Source: Actinokineospora terrae
Lineage (GTDB): Bacteria; Actinomycetota; Actinomycetes; Mycobacteriales; Pseudonocardiaceae
Reading direction: 5' to 3'
Length of the DNA: 64,000 nt
NCBI RefSeq assembly: GCF_900111175.1
Contig: NZ_FOGI01000002.1
Location: 542,022-606,021, forward strand
Part shown: positions 41,671-51,479 of the stretch, in pieces
Numbering within the stretch: the first letter of the stretch is position 1
How the letters are laid out: the number at the start of each line of letters is the position of its first letter
Made by a program: the position numbers and the translations under genes
The notes under the pieces: generated by a model
What the model was told of the DNA's origin: nothing
Seen by the model: the letters and a program-made list of their open reading frames with translations, nothing else
Databases searched by the model: none

Positions 41671-44433
41671 TCACGCCGTCGCCAGGGCGATGACCCCGCG
41701 CCGGATCCCCCGCACCGCCTCCGCCGCGGCCTTGCCGACCGGGTCGTCCCGGCCGACCACCTCCTTGATCTGGTCGAGCAGGTCGATCACCTGCCTGCAC
41801 CAGCGCACGAAGTCACCGGCGGAGAGCTCCTGCCCGGCCGAGTCCGCCGCGGTGATCACCTTCTCCAGCGACTCGCCGCGCACCCACCGGTACACCGTCC
41901 AGGCGAACCCGGCGTCGGGCTGCCTGGTCCGGTCCAGCCGGTGGTGGCGCTCGTCGGCCTCCAGCTCCGCCCACAGCCGCGCGGTCGCCGTCATCGCGTC
42001 GGCCACCGCGCCGCCGGGCACCCGCGCCTCGACCTGCCCGTCCCGGCGCGCCTCGTAGACCAGCGACGACACGACCGCGGCCAGCTCGGCGGGCCCGAGG
42101 CCGGTCCACACCCCGTTGCGCAGGCACTCGGCGGCCAGCAGGTCGGACTCGCTGTAGAGCCGCGCGAGCCTGCGCCCGTGCTCGGTGACCACCTGCTCGC
42201 CGTCCTCACCCGGGGCGAGGTAGCCGCGATCGGCCAGCAACCCGCGGATGCGGTCGAACGCGCGCGCCAGCGAGTGCGTCGTCGCGGCGACCTTGCGCTG
42301 CAACTGCTCGGTCTCCGACAGCAGCCGGTGGTACCGCTCGGCCCACCGCGCGTGCGCCTCCCGGTCCTGGCAGCCGTGGCACGGGTGCGCGCGCAACGCC
42401 CGCCGCAGCGCCGCCAGTTCCGCGTCGTCGTCCACCCCGGACCGCTTGCGCGCGCGGTCCGGCGTCTCGATACCGGTCGAGCGCACCGTCGTGGCCAGGT
42501 CCCGGCGCGACTTCGGCGACCGGATGTCGACCTGCTTGGGCAGCCGCACCCGGCCAAGCGCCGCCACCGGCGCCGGGAAGTCCGACACCGAGAGCCGACC
42601 GGCCCAGCGGTCCTCGGTGACCACCAGCGGCCTCGGCTCGCCCATCGAGTCCAGGCCCGGGTCGATCACCACGGCCAGCCCGGAGCGCCGCCCGGCGGGG
42701 ACCGCGATCACGTCGCCGCGGTGCAGCTGTTCGAGCGAGTGCGCCACCTCGGCGCGGCGGGCGGCGGTGTTCTGCCGCGCCAACGCCTTCTCCCGGTCGG
42801 AGATCGCGCGCCGCAGCCCCGCGTACTCGGCGAAGTCGCCCAGGTGGCAGGTCATCGAGTCGGCGTACCCGTCGAGCGCCTCGGTGTTGCGGTCGAGCTT
42901 GCGGGAGAGCCCGACCACCGACCGGTCGGCCTGGAACTGCGCGAAGGACTGCTCCAGGATCTCCCGCGCCTGCCGCGCCCCCAGCCGCTCGACCAGGTTC
43001 ACCGCCATGTTGTAGCCGGGGCGGAACGACGAGCGCAGCGGGTAGGTCCTGGTCGAGGCCAGGCCTGCCACCTGCTTGGGGTCGACGCCCGGCTGCCACA
43101 GCACCACCGCGTGGCCCTCGACGTCGATGCCGCGCCGCCCGGCCCGGCCGGTCAGCTGCGTGTACTCCCCCGGCGTCAGGTCGACGTGCGCCTCGCCGTT
43201 GTACTTGACCAGCCGCTCCAGCACGACGGTGCGGGCGGGCATGTTGATGCCCAGCGCCAGCGTCTCGGTCGCGAACACCGCCTTGACCAGGCCGCGGACG
43301 AACAGCTCCTCCACGGTCTCCTTGAACGCGGGCAGCAGACCGGCGTGGTGGCCTGCGAAACCGCGCTCCAACGCCTCCTTCCACTCCCAGAAACCCAGCA
43401 CCGCCAGGTCGGCGTCCGGCAGGTCCTTGGTCTTCGAGTCGACGATCCTGCGCACCTCGGCGACCTCGTCCTCGGTGTTGAGCCGCAGGCCCGAGCGCAC
43501 GCACTGGGTCACCGCGGCCTCGCACCCGGCGCGGCTGAACACGAACACGATCGCGGGCAGCAGGCTCGCCGCGGCCAACCGGTCGATGACCTCGACCCGC
43601 GACGGCGGCTTGAACCGCGGCCCGCGCGCCCCGGCCGCCCGACCGCCCTTGGCCCTCGGGTTGTGCCACGGCGCGTGGACCCGCCCGACCTCCTCGGTGC
43701 GGCGCACCAGGTGCGGGTTGATCCGCGCCTCGCCGTCCTGGTCCTCCCCCACGAACAGGTCCAGCAGCCTGCCGCCGACCAGCATGTGCTGCCACAGCGG
43801 CACCGGCCGGTGCTCGTCGACCACCACGGAGGTGTCACCGCGCACCGCGACCAGCCACTCGCCGAACTCCTCGGCGTTGCTGACCGTCGCGGACAGGCTC
43901 ACCAGGTTGACCCACTCCGGCAGGTGCAGGATCACCTCTTCCCACACCGCGCCCCGGAACCGGTCGGCGAGGTAGTGCACCTCGTCCATCACCACGTACC
44001 CGAGGCCGTCGAGGGCGGGCGAGCGCGCGTAGAGCATGTTGCGCAGCACCTCGGTCGTCATCACGACGATCGGCGCGCTCCCGTTGACCGCGGTGTCGCC
44101 GGTCAGCAGCCCGACCGACTTGGCCCCGTACCTGGCCGTGAGGTCGGCGAACTTCTGGTTGGACAGCGCCTTGATCGGCGTGGTGTAGAAGCACTTGCGC
44201 CCCTCCCCCAGGGCGAGGTGGACGGCGAACTCCCCGACCACCGTCTTCCCCGCCCCGGTCGGCGCGCACACCAGCACGCCGTGGCCCTCCTCCAAGGCCG
44301 CGCACGCCCGCTGCTGGAACGGGTCGAGGTCGAACGACAGCTCGGCGGCGAACCCCGCCAGCTTGGGACTGCTCGAACGCTGCCGGGAAGCGGCATACGC
44401 CTCGGCCGGACTGCGAGATGCACTGGCGGACAC
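41671..44433 (-). CDS. helY: Ski2/Mtr4-like DEAD/DEAH-box RNA helicase HelY
   Basis: 920 residues. RecA domain 1 shows APTGAGKTVVGEFA (motif I), DEVHYLAD (II) and SATVSN (III); domain 2 shows FVFSRAGCE, ALGINMPARTVVLE and QLTGRAGRRGIDVEG (VI). The long C-terminal part (about 480-920) is the HelY/Ski2 arch and DSHCT-like region, including the HPCHGCQDREAHARW cysteines. Probably acts in RNA turnover. It sits downstream of the tat/paf genes, as in mycobacteria (Rv2092c-Rv2096c). A 96-bp gap separates it from the lipid kinase gene. Confidence 0.94.
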   Translation of the reverse strand: MSASASRSPAEAYAASRQRSSSPKLAGFAAELSFDLDPFQQRACAALEEGHGVLVCAPTGAGKTVVGEFAVHLALGEGRKCFYTTPIKALSNQKFADLTARYGAKSVGLLTGDTAVNGSAPIVVMTTEVLRNMLYARSPALDGLGYVVMDEVHYLADRFRGAVWEEVILHLPEWVNLVSLSATVSNAEEFGEWLVAVRGDTSVVVDEHRPVPLWQHMLVGGRLLDLFVGEDQDGEARINPHLVRRTEEVGRVHAPWHNPRAKGGRAAGARGPRFKPPSRVEVIDRLAAASLLPAIVFVFSRAGCEAAVTQCVRSGLRLNTEDEVAEVRRIVDSKTKDLPDADLAVLGFWEWKEALERGFAGHHAGLLPAFKETVEELFVRGLVKAVFATETLALGINMPARTVVLERLVKYNGEAHVDLTPGEYTQLTGRAGRRGIDVEGHAVVLWQPGVDPKQVAGLASTRTYPLRSSFRPGYNMAVNLVERLGARQAREILEQSFAQFQADRSVVGLSRKLDRNTEALDGYADSMTCHLGDFAEYAGLRRAISDREKALARQNTAARRAEVAHSLEQLHRGDVIAVPAGRRSGLAVVIDPGLDSMGEPRPLVVTEDRWAGRLSVSDFPAPVAALGRVRLPKQVDIRSPKSRRDLATTVRSTGIETPDRARKRSGVDDDAELAALRRALRAHPCHGCQDREAHARWAERYHRLLSETEQLQRKVAATTHSLARAFDRIRGLLADRGYLAPGEDGEQVVTEHGRRLARLYSESDLLAAECLRNGVWTGLGPAELAAVVSSLVYEARRDGQVEARVPGGAVADAMTATARLWAELEADERHHRLDRTRQPDAGFAWTVYRWVRGESLEKVITAADSAGQELSAGDFVRWCRQVIDLLDQIKEVVGRDDPVGKAAAEAVRGIRRGVIALATA

Positions 44434-44529
44434 GTCACCAAGACTTCCACATCAGACCGACACTCGTCGCGCGAACTTCCCGGGCGGGCCGCGGCGCGGC
44501 GACCGCCGAGCGGGGGCGGGAGAACGGGG

Positions 44530-45414
44530 TCAGGCGACGACGGTGAGGGCGGATGGGGTGCAGGCGATGGTGATCGGGAGGGGGCCCAGTCGCTCGCCGT
44601 CGGCGTAGGCGATCCAGTCGTTGGCGGGGGTCAGGGCTACCTGGCGGGCGCGGAGGGTGCGGACGAAGGGGTGGCGCACGTGGTCGCCGGTGCGCAGGGT
44701 GGGGAGGATGCGCAGCAGGTCTACCCGGCTCGCCCTGCCGACGACCGTGATCTCCAGCAGGCCGTCGGCCGGGTCGGCGGCGGGGCAGACCGGGATGCCG
44801 CCGCCGTAGTACGGGGTGTTGCCGACCGCGACCATGGTGGCGTCCAGCTCCAGCCGCTCGTCGCCGGTGTCGACCACCAGCCCGCGGTGGCGCAGCGCGG
44901 CCAGTTCCGCGACGATCGCCAGGTCGTAGCGGCGGCGGCCGTGCGGCCAGCGCATCCGGTTCACCCGCTCGTTGACCGCGGAGTCGAACCCGGCGCACAG
45001 CACGCTGGCGAACCACGGGCCGCCGTCGAGCCGCCCGAGGTCGACGCGCCGCCGGGTGCCCTCGGCCAGCGCCCTCGCGACCGCCTCCGCCGCGGGCACC
45101 GGCTCCCCCGGCAGGCCAAGCGCCCGCGCGAAGTCGTTGCCGGTCCCCGCCGGGACGACCGCCAGCGCCACGTCGTTGTCGGCGCAGAACTGCACGCCCT
45201 GGTGCACCGAACCGTCGCCGCCGAGGACCACCACCACGTCCAGACCCGCGTCCTTGGCGCGCTCCATCAACGCCCGCGACTGCGCCACGGTGTCCGCGGA
45301 CACCACCGCCAGGTCGTCCACCACGGGCCGGATCCGCGCCACCACCGCGTCCAAGGCCCGCGCCGCCGCGCCGTGCCCCGAGCCGGGGTGCACCGCCAAC
45401 GCCGCCCTGACCAC
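44530..45414 (-). CDS. Diacylglycerol kinase-like lipid kinase (YegS/DgkB type)
   Basis: 294 residues. The catalytic DAGK domain has VVVVLGGDGSVHQGVQ, AVVPAGTGNDFARALG and the beta-sandwich part SVLCAGFDSAVNERVN. A C-terminal PADGLLEITVV and YADGERLG complete it. It phosphorylates a membrane lipid, probably diacylglycerol. GTG 45414 has GGGAGGT 6 nt upstream. It lies between helY and tatC, separated from tatC by a strong terminator, so it has its own promoter. Confidence 0.9.
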   Translation of the reverse strand: MVRAALAVHPGSGHGAAARALDAVVARIRPVVDDLAVVSADTVAQSRALMERAKDAGLDVVVVLGGDGSVHQGVQFCADNDVALAVVPAGTGNDFARALGLPGEPVPAAEAVARALAEGTRRRVDLGRLDGGPWFASVLCAGFDSAVNERVNRMRWPHGRRRYDLAIVAELAALRHRGLVVDTGDERLELDATMVAVGNTPYYGGGIPVCPAADPADGLLEITVVGRASRVDLLRILPTLRTGDHVRHPFVRTLRARQVALTPANDWIAYADGERLGPLPITIACTPSALTVVA

Positions 45415-45455
45415 CGCGCCACCTCCCGAGAAACGACCGTGCCCGCCGGGAAACG

Positions 45456-45495
45456 ACCATGCCCGGCACTCCCCGTGGGGCGTGCCGGGCATGGT
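45456..45495 (-). terminator. tat operon terminator
   Basis: 14-bp perfect stem ACCATGCCCGGCAC (45456-45469) with its complement (45482-45495) and an inner CCCC/GGGG pair in the loop, 14 bp after the tatC stop. Confidence 0.85.
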
Positions 45496-45509
45496 ACCCA
45501 GACCTCGGA

Positions 45510-46520
45510 TCAGGTCACGTCGTCGTAGCCGCCGGGCTTGCGCGGCTCGGCGGGCGGGGTCGGACCGGACTGGACCACCGGCTCCGCGGGCGGCGGGGAG
45601 GCCGGGACCGGGCCGGTGTCGAACACCAGCGGCGTCGCCTCGTCGTCGGACAGGCCCGCGTTGGGGTCCTCCACCGCCTCGCGGCGGGCCTTGCGCCGGT
45701 CGTGCACCCGCGACACCTGGATCGCCAGCTCCACCAGCACGGCCATCGCGGCGGCGAGCACCACCATGGAGATCGGGTCGGTGCCCGGGGTGGCGAACGC
45801 GGCGAAGACGAAGACACCGAAGATGATGCCTCGCCGCCACTTGCTCAGGTTCTCGTAGCGCAGCACGCCGACCCGGTTCAGCATGATGATCAGCAGCGGG
45901 ACCTCGAAGCTCACCCCGAAGATCAGCAGCATCACCAGCACGAACGAGATGTAGGCCGAGCCGTTGAGCGCGGTGATGAACGCGTCGCCACCGAAGGACA
46001 CCAGCACGCTGAGGCCCTGCGGGATGACCAGGAACGCCAGCACGCCACCCGCGACGAACAGGATCGACGCGAGGAACACGAACACCGTGGCGAACCGGCG
46101 CTCCTTCGCGTAGAGCCCCGGGGTGATGAACGCCCACAACTGGTAGAGCCACAACGGGGCGGTCAGCACCATACCCGCGGCGATGCCGACCTTGAACTGG
46201 ATCATGAACGCTTCGAACGGCTGGGTCTGCAGCAGTTGGCAGGTGCCGTTCGGGGACAGGCGCACCGTCTCGGGCAGCGCGCAGTACGGGTCGATCAGGA
46301 CGCGGCTCAGTGACGGCACCACGCCGAAGTCGACCTCGAACCAGATGAAGCCGAAGACTCCACCGAGCAGGATGAACAGGACAGCCCAACCGAGTCTGGT
46401 GCGCAGCTCGTAGAGGTGATCCTTCAGGGACATCGTTCCGTCGGGATTGTGCCTGCGACTGCGCAGCTTGCGCTTCTCGCGACGGCTCGGATCCGGGCGG
46501 AGCGACTCGTCGCTCACCAC
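45510..46520 (-). CDS. tatC: Twin-arginine translocase subunit TatC
   Basis: The receptor subunit for folded Tat substrates in the membrane. 336 residues. A basic N-terminal extension leads to the hallmark MSLKDHLYELRTRLGWAVLF, then six helices with the conserved FITPGLYAKERRF and LIIMLNRVGVLRYENLSKWR. The C-terminal 70 residues form a Pro/Asp/Glu-rich cytosolic tail typical of actinobacteria. It lies 17 nt downstream of tatA in one operon with pafB and pafC. Confidence 0.96.
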   Translation of the reverse strand: MVSDESLRPDPSRREKRKLRSRRHNPDGTMSLKDHLYELRTRLGWAVLFILLGGVFGFIWFEVDFGVVPSLSRVLIDPYCALPETVRLSPNGTCQLLQTQPFEAFMIQFKVGIAAGMVLTAPLWLYQLWAFITPGLYAKERRFATVFVFLASILFVAGGVLAFLVIPQGLSVLVSFGGDAFITALNGSAYISFVLVMLLIFGVSFEVPLLIIMLNRVGVLRYENLSKWRRGIIFGVFVFAAFATPGTDPISMVVLAAAMAVLVELAIQVSRVHDRRKARREAVEDPNAGLSDDEATPLVFDTGPVPASPPPAEPVVQSGPTPPAEPRKPGGYDDVT

Positions 46521-46537
46521 CGTGGGGACCGGTTCTC

Positions 46538-46840
46538 TCAGCCCGCGTTCTTCTGCGCTTGCTGCTGGTTCAGCTTGCGCTGCAGCTCATCGATCTCGGC
46601 GCGCAACTGCTCCGGCGACTGCTCGGGCTTGGCCGCGGGCAACGCGGCGGCGGGCTGCGCGGGGGCAGCGGTCTTGTCCGCCTTGTCGTCCTCGTCGTCG
46701 GCGCGCATGCCCTTGGTCTCGGCCTTCAGGATGCGCATCGACTGCCCGAGGGACCGCGCCATCGCGGGCATCTTGCGCGCCCCGAAGAGCAGCACGACCA
46801 CCACCGCGATGATCAGAATTTCCCAGGGTCCCAGGTTCAC
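46538..46840 (-). CDS. tatA: Twin-arginine translocase subunit TatA
   Basis: The pore-forming subunit. 100 residues: a membrane helix (NLGPWEILIIAVVVVLLFGA), the amphipathic helix after the FGARKMP hinge (MARSLGQSMRILKAETK), then a long charged tail with a terminal coiled-coil-like helix. GTG 46840 has GGAGGAC upstream; the start overlaps the stop of the small membrane gene before it (GTGA). Confidence 0.95.
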   Translation of the reverse strand: MNLGPWEILIIAVVVVLLFGARKMPAMARSLGQSMRILKAETKGMRADDEDDKADKTAAPAQPAAALPAAKPEQSPEQLRAEIDELQRKLNQQQAQKNAG

Positions 46841-47082
46841 GACCGTCCTCCAGTCTCGCCTCGCCCCGCCCATGCTACGCGAGGCGAGCGCTTCCGTTCA
46901 GCTACCGCGACCCGCAGACCGGCGACCCGCGCGCGCAGCAGTCCGGTTTCGTCACCGAATGTCGCCTTCGCTGCCGCGAGGACGGTTCTGGTCCTGCCGA
47001 CCCCGCGGTTCACCCGCAGGACGAGCAGACCCAGCAGCGCCAGCCCGATGAGGAGCAGCGCCGCACTCGGCAGATAAGGCAC
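46837..47082 (-). CDS. Small membrane protein coupled to tatA
   Basis: 81 residues: one N-terminal helix (PSAALLLIGLALLGLLVL) followed by a basic, mostly helical cytosolic part (RGVGRTRTVLAAAKATF). The topology is like TatA itself (short helix, then basic amphipathic region), though no family is recognised. Its stop overlaps the tatA GTG by 4 bp, which supports real translation. It sits between pafC (64 bp) and tatA; mycobacteria appear to lack it at this place. Confidence 0.65.
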   Translation of the reverse strand: MPYLPSAALLLIGLALLGLLVLRVNRGVGRTRTVLAAAKATFGDETGLLRARVAGLRVAVAERKRSPRVAWAGRGETGGRS

Positions 47083-47146
47083 GGCCGAACTCTACCCCGC
47101 GCCCGGTCGGCGATCGAACACCCTTTCGGCGTGCGCGAGGCGGAGT

Positions 47147-48121
47147 TCAGGTGGCCGCGAGGTGACGATCCACCCGCGCCACCGCGGCGGCGGCCTGCTC
47201 GCGCACGGCACGGGCCAACTCGGCCGGTTCCTCCACCACGACCTCGCCGCCCTGGCCGAGCAGCAGCCGCACGATCCAGGAGGTGTCGGAGTAGCGCATC
47301 CGCACCCGCAACTGGCCGCCGTCGAGCTCCTCGACGTCCTCCACCGGGTAGTACTCGGCCACCCAGCGGGCGTCCGGGCGCAGCAGCAGCCGGGCCGAGC
47401 GCTGGTCCGGCGCGGCCCGGAACAGGCCCTCGGAGGTGTCGGTCGGCTCGGCGTAGGGCGGCGGGGCGGCGCGCTCGTCGAGCACGACCACCTCGTCGAC
47501 GCGGTCCAACCGGAACAGCCGGACCCCGTCGGCGCGGCGGCACCACGCCTCCAGGTATCCACGGCCGTCGACGATCAACACCCGCATCGGGTCGACGGTG
47601 CGCTCGGTGACCTCGTCCTTGGAGGCGGTGTAGTAGCTGATCCGCAGCGCCAGCCCGGCAACCAGGGCCGACTGCACGACCTCGCGGACCCGCGCGGTGC
47701 CCTCGGCCTCGCGCACCCCGAGCCCGACCGCGACCCCACCGGGGCGGGCCTGGCCCGCGGCCGACTCGATCTTGGCGACCGCGCGCCGGATGGCGTCCGC
47801 GTCGGCCACGCCCGGGGTCTCCAGCAGCGCCCGCAGCGCCACCAGCAGCGCGGTGGCCTCGGCGCCGGTCAGCCGCAGCGGCCTGCGCATGCCCGCGTCG
47901 AAGGCGACGGTGACGGTGTCCTCGTCGAACGAGATGTCGATCAGGTCGCCCGGGCCGTAGCCGGGCAGCCCGCACATCCACAGCAGTTCCAGGTCCTTGC
48001 GCAGCTGCCTGGCCGTCACCCCGAAGTCGGCGGCCGCCTCGTCGATCAGGATGCCCGGCCTGGCCAGCAGGTACGGCACCAGGGCCAGCAGCCTGGGCAG
48101 GCGGTCCTGCGCGGCGCTCAC
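47147..48121 (-). CDS. pafC: WYL-domain regulator PafC
   Basis: 324 residues: N-terminal winged helix (RLLALVPYLLARPGILIDEA, then FGVTARQLRKDLELLWMCGL), a WYL ligand domain (LRISYYTASKDEVTERTVDP), and a WCX C-terminal domain (LLLRPDARWVAEYYP). With PafB it forms the activator of the mycobacterial LexA-independent DNA damage response, thought to sense single-stranded DNA. The GTG start overlaps the pafB stop (GTGA), giving matched synthesis. Confidence 0.94.
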   Translation of the reverse strand: MSAAQDRLPRLLALVPYLLARPGILIDEAAADFGVTARQLRKDLELLWMCGLPGYGPGDLIDISFDEDTVTVAFDAGMRRPLRLTGAEATALLVALRALLETPGVADADAIRRAVAKIESAAGQARPGGVAVGLGVREAEGTARVREVVQSALVAGLALRISYYTASKDEVTERTVDPMRVLIVDGRGYLEAWCRRADGVRLFRLDRVDEVVVLDERAAPPPYAEPTDTSEGLFRAAPDQRSARLLLRPDARWVAEYYPVEDVEELDGGQLRVRMRYSDTSWIVRLLLGQGGEVVVEEPAELARAVREQAAAAVARVDRHLAAT

Positions 48122-49092
48122 AGCGCACCCCCCGCCGCGGCCAGCAGCCGCTCCCGCACCGACTTGGCCAGCACCTCGGGGTCGAGCACCAGCACGTCCG
48201 CCCCGTAACCCGCGATCCAGCCCGCCGCGGTGTCCGGGTAGTTCAGGTCGATCTCGATGACGTCCCCGGCGATGCCGTCGACCTCGCGCTGTCCGACGAC
48301 CCTGGAGCTGCGGCGCAGACCGGCGGCCCGGCCGTCGGCGACCCACAGCGAGGCGGTGGACGAGCGGGCGGGCTCACCGCTGGTGTTGGCGACGAACGCC
48401 ATCAGGTTCACGTCGTCGGGCCTGCGCACCGTGCCCGGCTTGCCGAGCTTGCGCACCTCGCCGACGATCCGCGACAGCCGGAAGCAGCGCGGCGCCTTGC
48501 GGTCGCGGTCGTGGCCGACCACGTACCAGCGGCCCCGCCAGGACACGACGCCCCAGGGCTCCAGGACCCGCTCGCGCAGCTCGACCGGCGACGGGCGGCG
48601 GTAGTCGAACGCCACCGCCTGACCGGCCTGGACAGCGGCCAGCAGCGGACCGAACGCGGGCTCGGTGGTGCGGACCTTGGACTCGACCACGGTCGGCGCC
48701 GCCTGGTCCACGTCGACCCCGGCCGCCCGCAGCTTCAACAGAGCACCGTGCGCGGCACCGGTCAACTCCGGTGAGTCCCACAGCCGCACCGCCAGCGCGA
48801 CCGCCGCGGCCTCGTCCGGCTCCAGATCGATCTCGCCGAGCTCGTAGTCCCGCCGGGCGATCCGGTACCCGTCGACGGTGTCGACCACCCGGTTGCGCCC
48901 GACCTCCAGCGGGATCCCCAACTCCCGCAGCTCGGTCTTGTCCCGCTCGAACGTCCGGAAGAACGCCTCGTCACTCGGCGCGTCGGAGTACCCGGGCACG
49001 ATCCCCCGGATCTTCTCGGCACTGAGGTACTGGCGGGTGGACAGCAGGCACAGCACCAGGTTCACCAGCCGTTCGGCGCGTGCGACAGACAC
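48118..49092 (-). CDS. pafB: WYL-domain regulator PafB
   Basis: 324 residues, partner of PafC with the same domain order: winged helix (ERLVNLVLCLLSTRQYLSAE, FFRTFERDKTELRELGIPLE), WYL core (VAFDYRRPSPVELRERVLEP, GRWYVVGHDRDRKAPRCFRL) and C-terminal WCX part. The ATG is followed by a typical MSVARAERLVNL start. It heads the pafB-pafC-small ORF-tatA-tatC run; pafA lies upstream but beyond a GNAT gene and a 271-bp gap. Confidence 0.94.
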   Translation of the reverse strand: MSVARAERLVNLVLCLLSTRQYLSAEKIRGIVPGYSDAPSDEAFFRTFERDKTELRELGIPLEVGRNRVVDTVDGYRIARRDYELGEIDLEPDEAAAVALAVRLWDSPELTGAAHGALLKLRAAGVDVDQAAPTVVESKVRTTEPAFGPLLAAVQAGQAVAFDYRRPSPVELRERVLEPWGVVSWRGRWYVVGHDRDRKAPRCFRLSRIVGEVRKLGKPGTVRRPDDVNLMAFVANTSGEPARSSTASLWVADGRAAGLRRSSRVVGQREVDGIAGDVIEIDLNYPDTAAGWIAGYGADVLVLDPEVLAKSVRERLLAAAGGAL

Positions 49093-49363
49093 CCGCGCAC
49101 CTTAACGCCCCAGCTCCCCGCCGCGGCACCCGCCACACCCGAACACCCGTTCTAGTCGCCGACCACCCCACCGAGCAGACACCCCCTCACCCTCCGTGAT
49201 CATCTCCGGGTCCTGGCGCTTGTTTCCCTTGTCGATCCCCACTCGGCCAACCAGCCGGCCCCCACCGCAATAACCGAATATCTTGATAGTTGATACCGGA
49301 TAAATGACTCCAGTCTCGACAAGAGCCAGCGCAACAGGTCAGCAGAGAAAGAAGCGGGTGCGG

Positions 49364-49921
49364 TCAGCGGGACAGGTGCTCGGCCCTGGTCAGCCGCCAG
49401 CGGACGTCGACGCCGTGCTCGGCCGCGGTGATCGGTTCCTGCGGTGGGGAGTCCCTGGCGACCTCGCGGAACCCGAGCCGCCGGGGTACGGCGCCGCTGC
49501 GGGTGTTGGCGGTGTCGTGCACGATCTCCAGTCGGTCGATGTCGGGTAGGGCGAACGCCGCGTCGACCATGGCGGCGGTGGCGAGGGTGGCCAGTCCCCT
49601 GCCGACGTGCGCCGGGTGCAGCCAGTAGCCCATCTCCAGGCCCCCTGGCCCGACGCGGGGCATCATGCCGCAGCGGCCGACGATCGTGCCGTCGACGACG
49701 ATCGCGTACGAGTAGTCCACGCCGTTGTCCCAGTCCGCGACGCACTGGTCGATGTTGGCCACGACCTGCCCGGCGGTCGGGTCGACGGCCGCCCAGGCCA
49801 TCCACGGCCGCAGGTGCTCGACCGACTCGGCGACCACGCGCAGCACCTCCGGCGCGTCGGCCCGGGTGAGCCTGCGCAGCAGGACGGGCGGGTTGCTCAG
49901 CACAGCGCGAGGGCGGGCCAC
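49364..49921 (-). CDS. RimJ/RimL-type GNAT acetyltransferase
   Basis: 185 residues in the Acetyltransf_3 layout: LLRRLTRADAPEVLRVVAES start, the beta4 GYWLHPAHVGRGLATLAT CoA loop (HVGRGLA), and IVHDTANTRSGAVPRRLGF. It acetylates an amino group of an unknown substrate. It lies between pafB and pafA, where mycobacteria have no gene. GTG 49921 lies inside the pafA terminator hairpin, so the true start may be GTG 49903, or expression may rely on read-through. Confidence 0.85.
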   Translation of the reverse strand: MARPRAVLSNPPVLLRRLTRADAPEVLRVVAESVEHLRPWMAWAAVDPTAGQVVANIDQCVADWDNGVDYSYAIVVDGTIVGRCGMMPRVGPGGLEMGYWLHPAHVGRGLATLATAAMVDAAFALPDIDRLEIVHDTANTRSGAVPRRLGFREVARDSPPQEPITAAEHGVDVRWRLTRAEHLSR

Positions 49922-49953
49922 GCCGGGGGATGTTCCCGGTGCGGCCCGCCCTC
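49909..49953 (-). terminator. pafA terminator overlapping the GNAT start
   Basis: Arms GAGGGCGGGCC (49909-49919) and GGCCCGCCCTC (49943-49953) with further pairing inside, 12 bp after the pafA stop. The right arm ends just before, and the left arm lies inside, the first codons of the GNAT frame. Confidence 0.8.
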
Positions 49954-49964
49954 GGCAAGCAGGT

Positions 49965-51323
49965 TTACAGCGAGGCGATCAGGCGTTCCACCCGCTCGTC
50001 GACGGCGCGGAAGGGGTCCTTGCACAGGACGGTGCGCTGGGCCTGGTCGTTGAGCTTGAGGTGCACCCAGTCGACGGTGAAGTCGCGGCCCGCCTGCTGG
50101 GCGGCGGCGATGAAGTCGCCGCGCAGCTTGGCCCTGGTGGTCTGCGGCGGGGTGTCCTTGGCGGCCTCGATCTCGCCGTCGTCGGTGACCCTGGCCACCA
50201 GGTCCTTGCGCTGGAGCAGGTCGAAGATGCCCCGGCCGCGGCGGATGTCGTGGTAGGCGAGGTCGAGCTGGGCGATGCGCGGGCTCGACAGCTCCAGGTT
50301 GTGCTTGGCCTGGTAGCGCTCCAGCAGCCGGTGCTTGATGGCCCAGTCGACCTCGCGGTCGATCCTGGTCAGGTCCTGCGCCTCGACCGCGTCGAGGACC
50401 TTGCCCCACATGTCCACCACGCGCTGGCCCAGCGGGTCGGGCGAGCGGCGGGCGACGTGCTCGACGGCCTTGGCGTAGTACTCGCGCTGGATGTCGAGCG
50501 CGGAGGCCTCGCGGCCACCGGCGAGCCGCACCGGCTTGCGGCCGGTCAGGTCGTGGCTGATCTCGCGGATCGCCCGGATCGGGTTGTCCAGCGAGAAGTC
50601 CCGGAACTGGACGCCGTCCTCGATCATCTCCAGCACCAGGTTCGCGGTGCCGACCTTGAGCAGCGTGGTGCTCTCGGACATGTTCGAGTCGCCGACGATG
50701 ACGTGCAGCCGCCGGTAGCGCTCGGCGTCGGCGTGCGGCTCGTCGCGGGTGTTGATGATCGGCCGGGACCGGGTGGTGGCGCTGGAGACGCCCTCCCAGA
50801 TGTGCTCGGCGCGCTGCGAGAGGCAGAACACCGCCCCGCGCGGGGTCTGCAGCACCTTGCCCGCCCCGCAGATCAGCTGCCGGGTGACCAGGAACGGCAG
50901 CAGCACGTCGGCGATGCGGGAGAACTCCCCGGCCCTGGTGACCAGGAAGTTCTCGTGGCAGCCGTAGGAGTTGCCCGCCGAGTCGGTGTTGTTCTTGAAC
51001 AGGAAGATGTCGCCGCCGATGCCCTCGTCGGCCAGCCGCCGCTCGGCGTCGACGAGCAGGTCCTCCAGGATCCGCTCGCCTGCCTTGTCGTGGGTGACCA
51101 GCTGGACGAGGTCGTCGCACTCCGCGGTCGCGTACTCCGGGTGTGAGCCGACGTCGAGGTAGAGGCGTGAACCGTTGCGCAGGAACACGTTCGAGGAACG
51201 CCCCCACGACACCACCCGCCGGAACAGGTACCGCGCGACCTCGTCCGGCGACAGCCTGCGCTGCCCGTGGAACGTACAGGTCACGCCGAACTCGGTCTCG
51301 ATGCCGAAGATCCGCCGCTGCAT
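49965..51323 (-). CDS. pafA: Pup-protein ligase PafA
   Basis: Joins the C-terminal Glu of Pup to lysines of target proteins using ATP. 452 residues, glutamine synthetase-like fold. Seen: [18 protein letters not shown] (ATP/Mg Glu residues and the Asp equivalent region), [59 protein letters not shown], and the C-terminal Pup-binding domain. The length fits PafA (about 450), not Dop (about 500). Divergent from the PAP2-lipid kinase gene; followed by a strong hairpin. Confidence 0.97.
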   Translation of the reverse strand: MQRRIFGIETEFGVTCTFHGQRRLSPDEVARYLFRRVVSWGRSSNVFLRNGSRLYLDVGSHPEYATAECDDLVQLVTHDKAGERILEDLLVDAERRLADEGIGGDIFLFKNNTDSAGNSYGCHENFLVTRAGEFSRIADVLLPFLVTRQLICGAGKVLQTPRGAVFCLSQRAEHIWEGVSSATTRSRPIINTRDEPHADAERYRRLHVIVGDSNMSESTTLLKVGTANLVLEMIEDGVQFRDFSLDNPIRAIREISHDLTGRKPVRLAGGREASALDIQREYYAKAVEHVARRSPDPLGQRVVDMWGKVLDAVEAQDLTRIDREVDWAIKHRLLERYQAKHNLELSSPRIAQLDLAYHDIRRGRGIFDLLQRKDLVARVTDDGEIEAAKDTPPQTTRAKLRGDFIAAAQQAGRDFTVDWVHLKLNDQAQRTVLCKDPFRAVDERVERLIASL

Positions 51324-51479
51324 CCCCTAAGCCTAGGCGCTCGCGCGGCCGCGGACCGTGCGCCGTTCGGGGTGGTCCACATTCTGTTATCGAGCGCACG
51401 GTGACCGGTTGTGCACAGCGGGCCCACGACGGTGGTCTCAGTCGGCGCCCGACCCCGGGGTCGGGTTGAATCTACGATC

